DNA of 64,000 nucleotides from Micrasema longulum. Its lineage: Eukaryota; Arthropoda; Insecta; Trichoptera; Brachycentridae. A program made the position numbers and the translations under genes. The notes under the pieces are model-generated. The model was not told the origin of the DNA and did no database searches. It saw nothing but the letters and a program-made list of their open reading frames with translations. The first letter of the stretch is position 1. Each line of letters starts with the position of its first letter. Of this stretch, positions 60,297 through 64,000 are shown in pieces. The stretch spans positions 62,001-126,000 of the forward strand of contig JAGVSM010001309.1 of NCBI GenBank assembly GCA_022494885.1. Direction: 5' to 3'.

Positions 60297-61544
60297 GTAT
60301 ATCCTCAAAACTTCCCAAATGCCATCGAGGCTTCGCAAAGGTGGAATTACCATGTGAAAATTGGCACACGGAATATCCCGGGAATGCAAATTCGATATAA
60401 GCGACACACCCCGAAGGGTAGAGGGAAACACGGAATCAAAAGTTTCCCAGTTCCCGAAGAAATCGCGAAGCAATATTAAGAAACATGCAAGGCCGTCTCA
60501 GTCGTATTCAAATCTTTATTAGATTTATCGTATTTACGACGAAACCTTATACCGCAGTTTTTTACTTGCGGGAATATTTAGGCTCAAACTTTTAATGCGC
60601 AAAGTTTTGCTAGCGGATATTTAAGTATGCCTAAAATATTAAGCTTTTCATTACGAAAAACGGTCATTTAGAATACTAGTAATAATCCTATTTCCCGGAA
60701 TGATCATAAAATAGTTTTCCGCTATAAAATGTCAATTGTAATATTTTATTCAATTGACCACGTTTACTGAATCATAAAAATATTCTAAACTTTCCGTGAA
60801 CTTGTTTTAATAGCGGACATTTTTTAAATACCAATATTATTCATCCAATTTTGAGAAAAATGTAATAATATGGTTTTATTATTGTGATGTAATTAGGAAT
60901 GGAACCCGCAACTTCTGTATGTACATTAAGCAAGCGTTTCAGTCACTATATCACGGGACAAGCCAATAATATTCATCGACAAATAATGTTTGTTAATTAT
61001 TTCAATATTGTTTATTTTAAAGGGTGTAAATATTTGACAGATGAGTCAATAGAAATGACCACACCTATGATTTTTAACTGGCTGATCTATGTAATAATGT
61101 TACATATTGCTAAATATTCATCACTCGGAGATTCGCAATCTGTATTGAAATATGACAAACCTTTGAAGGTTTAATTTACCGCAATACTGCAGGAATACTT
61201 GATTTATTATAGGTACCTACCTGCCCAATTCTTGCCAAAGCACATAAGCTACATATGTGCGTTTTAATTATTAATTAGCCTATCTTAATGTGTTAGTGTC
61301 TCATTCAATTTTTGCTTTTGTAAGCACGCACATCTGAATGTTTTATATAAAAACCTTTTGATACGAGCATATAAGGAAGGTTCATAAAAAAATTGAATGA
61401 ACTGTGCATAGACTGTACAAATTGGTTTTAGAAATCAATGTTTTTAGATTTTTACGGCCTTTTGCACACTGATAGTTCTGACAGTTCAGCAAACAGCAAA
61501 TTCCACAGCACAATAACTCTGATAAACATAATAGGAATTAACAA
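60297..61544. other. start of intron 8, GC-richer next to exon
   Basis: The first 200 bases after the donor keep fairly high GC (ATCCCGGGAATGCAAATTCG, GCGACACACCCCGAAGGGTA). The frame stays open for about 35 codons past the donor, but the donor g|gtatat and family alignment place the exon end at 60296. A 91-codon frame at 60899-61174 has no family signature. Confidence 0.45.
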
Positions 61545-61725
61545 ATTACAACAGGGATATAAACTATCTTAAATAAGCTAATATCGAAGTCTAGGCATTT
61601 ACAGGGCTAATGACCGGTCATTAGCTGGTTTAATCTGCCCCTTTACACACAGTGTAACATTTACCATTCTACCCAAGTTTGAACATCCATATTTCTTTCA
61701 TTATTTCATAATTGGTATTGTTTTA
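61545..61725 (+). repeat. repeat family M copy
   Basis: TTACAACAGGGATATAAACT, ATCGAAGTCTAGGCATTTAC, AGGGCTAATGACCGGTCATT, AGCTGGTTTAATCTGCCCCT, CACACAGTGTAACATTTACC and GTTTGAACATCCATATTTCT. It shows both the family's 5' motif and its middle. Confidence 0.65.
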
Positions 61726-63540
61726 GCATGCTGTATTTTGTAATTTAAATCAAGGCTTTGATTTTAATTTATTAAGTTCCTCTACTAAAATTTCTTGGAG
61801 AAATTACATTTTTACAAAAATAATAAAAATACTGTATTTGGTTGGATTCCAAATTTATTTTTATTTTTTTACCAGTGACCAGGTTTCATTGTGACCTACA
61901 CCGTCGTTTAATCTAAAATCGTTTATTCCCATATTCATATGTATTTATATTTAAAAACCCCTGCTTTCACTTGTAAATGACATAAGTCGTTTTGTCTTGT
62001 TTTTGTCATTTGGATGGTGTTTTGCAAAAACGTGTTAAGCCATACCAGCCTCAAACTAAAATAATTCATGTTTCACATCAGGCGCATTATTCAAAAATAC
62101 GATAAATAATTTAGCTTGGCTGTTAAGTAAAAGTACTTAATAGAACAAAAAACACCCTAAAAACTTTTGTCAAAATAATAAAACAAAAACCTTTTAAGTA
62201 ATGTTACTTCCAAAAAATATATATATGAAAAAATCAAAAAAAATTTTTTTTCAAAGTAAAATTATAATTATATTATATTTTATTGCAAAAAGTAATAAAA
62301 TTTAAATAAAAATTTCATGTTCTAAATCAGACGTAAAAATACATTTGGATTTAATATCAACATGAATCCTTAAATACGGGAATACAACCTTTTTTTACAA
62401 TTTCAAAGTAATAAGGGTCAATGAAATACTGTAGCTTAAAAGTTTTTTTTTTTATTTATTAGTAAGCATAAAAAATATTTTTTAATTTATAATTTTAAAT
62501 TCCCGCAAAAACGGCCATTGCATTGGCCACGCCCCTAATACGTCACAATTCATGTTTATTTTGGACGTTGTTTGAAACCGTTTCAATTTTAATAGAACAT
62601 CGCCATGAATCTTGACGTCACAATTATGCCAAACATGACGCGTTTTCTAATGAAATTTAAAAAAAAAAATATTTTTGAATATGAAAACATTTCTCCGCAA
62701 TATCCATTTTGATTTTGAACAAAAAACTCATTTTTAAAAATTTATTTCATATATTTTTATCGGTATCCGTAGTGTGTGATATTTACCTATTACAAAAAGT
62801 AAGCTACCGTTTGTAATAAACAAAACTTGTCGGCAATTATTCTAGCCACATTTATGCAATATTGTTATCATTTTAGCCTTAATTAATTTTGATTCGCAAC
62901 AATACGTTTAGCATCTTTAATTTATGTTACGTTATTTTTAGTGCAGTTGCATGGTTTTTGGCTAACACATTTAGATATTACAGAGAATCTGTAAGTTAAA
63001 ACTCATCAAACTCTTTTTTCAAACTAAGAATATCAACTTTTGGATCATGATTCTGACTTTCATCATTAAATCAAATCAAATAAAAAAAACAATCATCGAA
63101 TCAAATGTAATTTCTAACTCCTATTTTACTTCATTAACCCTTTACCATTCGTCCCTTTCCTTATTTCGTCTTCCAACCTCCTTGCTAAGTCGGTATTTTT
63201 TTCTTTTAGTTTTTATCAAGATTTTATTTGTATTACTATGTAATTAAAACAATATTCTTAAATACATGTGTTATATATAATTTTAACCTTCGGTTAATTT
63301 AGTAAAATTAAAATAATAATATGTTTATTCTCCCACCAGTCTGACGACGCACAGTGTTTTGACCCATACAAGCTACAAGATAAAAAGTCACTTTTGAATT
63401 CTTAAACGATGACGTCATGGGGGCATTACCAGATAGTTAGTGTAACGATTGTAAGCCTAATTGGGGTGATTAATGCTTAAGGTGATTCATACCAGAATAT
63501 CAAAGTCGGATAATTGGTTTTTGAAAGCCTAATTACATTT
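61726..63540. other. intron 8 / upstream of right-edge ORF
   Basis: AT-rich. The stretch 62500-62650 is more complex, with GGCCACGCCCCTAATACGTC, CATGAATCTTGACGTCACAA and CCAAACATGACGCG; it contains TGACGTCA (62613-62620). A second TGACGTCA is at 63410-63417. These may be regulatory. Confidence 0.35.
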
Positions 63541-63562
63541 ATTTGCATTTTGGCGTCCGACG

Positions 63563-63568
63563 TATAAA
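63563..63568 (+). promoter_or_regulatory. possible TATA box ahead of the right-edge ORF
   Basis: TATAAA within cgtataaagg, 46 bases before an ATG that starts a short exon (63614-63632). The spacing fits a core promoter with a short leader. A perfect cyclic-AMP response palindrome, TGACGTCA, lies about 150 bases upstream (63410-63417), and another lies at 62613-62620. In DNA this AT-rich a TATAAA alone means little; the arrangement is what makes it worth recording. Confidence 0.3.
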
Positions 63569-63613
63569 GGTTGTTTATCAAGTTTAAAGTTTTTTATTTC
63601 GATTAAAAAAAAA

Positions 63614-64000
63614 ATGGAAACTATTTTGGAAGGTATGTTGTATAGTTTTTTTTCTAATATTTTAATGTATTTCATTTAGGTATTTAAAAAAACAATAATT
63701 TAACTCATGTATTTTTCAGTAGTTAAAAAAATATCAATTTCTAACTTCTCGAGAATTTATCTCGGAGAGTATATCAAAGTAGCAAAATATTATTTTTATT
63801 TTTCAATAGACCAATTTATTGTTAATTCATTACAGTTTCGATATTTTACCGCACGAAGTTGCATCTATCTTATTTTGTTATTTTACAGGTACCAGATACG
63901 AGATTTCCAGGCAAGAATTGTACGTGATGTGGAAGAGTTTGACGAAGAAAGAAAGGCTTCAAGGAGTGTTAAATAATATTGTTAGTAAATTTGAAGTCGT
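63614..64000 (+). CDS. candidate two-exon gene start, product unknown, runs off the window
   Basis: ATG at 63614 opens METILE plus one base to a donor gaag|gtatgt after 63632. An acceptor ttttacag precedes 63889. The 256-base intron gives a phase-1 join to a frame open to the window end: G TRYEISRQELYVMWKSL, then TKKERLQGVLNN and IVSKFEV. No family is recognised; the residues are basic and probably helical. The second exon's entry phase also matches neuroligin exon 60169-60296, but its sequence does not resemble the expected next neuroligin segment. It could be a host gene, the 5' end of a DNA transposon, or chance. Confidence 0.35.

Noticed and set aside
58459..58531. Functional tRNA gene on the minus strand
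   Set aside because: The T arm and boxes are good, but the acceptor stem does not pair and the anticodon stem is poor; a SINE-like body follows.
59416..59820. Minus-strand 134-codon frame, the longest single frame in the window
   Set aside because: Antisense of the RTE-like fragment at 59130-59905; the plus strand carries the recognisable family motifs.
60899..61174. 91-codon frame as the next neuroligin exon
   Set aside because: It does not resemble the segment expected after LYLEIG, has no matching acceptor phase, and its composition is like the intron.

Overview
The window is AT-rich eukaryotic DNA (roughly 70% A+T by eye) with very large introns, many tRNA-derived SINEs, and non-LTR and Penelope-like retroelements. 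It is almost certainly from an arthropod, most likely an insect; no mitochondrial, bacterial or viral gene is visible. The species cannot be fixed from sequence alone.

One host gene spans the window on the + strand: a neuroligin, a catalytically dead carboxylesterase-fold synaptic adhesion protein. Eight consecutive internal exons (464-652, 17819-17904, 19636-19803, 19886-20009, 22109-22305, 24333-24455, 44101-44252, 60169-60296) join with consistent splice phases into about 389 codons. They run from just before the former nucleophile elbow to the end of the esterase fold. The N-terminal exon(s) lie upstream. The stalk, membrane segment and cytoplasmic tail lie downstream. Of the esterase triad, the Ser position reads Gly (GHGTG), the Glu position reads Thr, and the His is kept.

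Introns 1 (17.2 kb), 6 (19.6 kb) and 7 (15.9 kb) make up most of the window and are filled with mobile-element debris. This includes: (i) at least four tRNA-derived SINE families, called A-D here, with A present about 19 times; (ii) an abundant non-coding interspersed family, called M, in about a dozen copies on both strands; (iii) pieces of several non-LTR clades (RTE-like C termini ending in SAYP, Jockey/CR1-like RT C termini, and an RNase-H-bearing element); (iv) a Penelope-like element with a GIY-YIG nuclease domain, plus further Penelope-type termini that carry a hammerhead-ribozyme-like core; (v) a wrecked Tc1/mariner-type transposase; (vi) several inverted-repeat elements, including a 95-bp-arm hairpin with 94/95 matching arms.

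Intron 6 also holds a decayed tandem array (about 28.76-30.2 kb) into which two retroelements have inserted. At the right edge (63563-64000) a TATA box, a short ATG exon, a GT-AG intron and an open second exon suggest the 5' end of another gene or of a coding transposon. No bacterial-type system, CRISPR array or operon is present. The most unusual material is the Penelope/hammerhead-like termini and the near-perfect hairpin.
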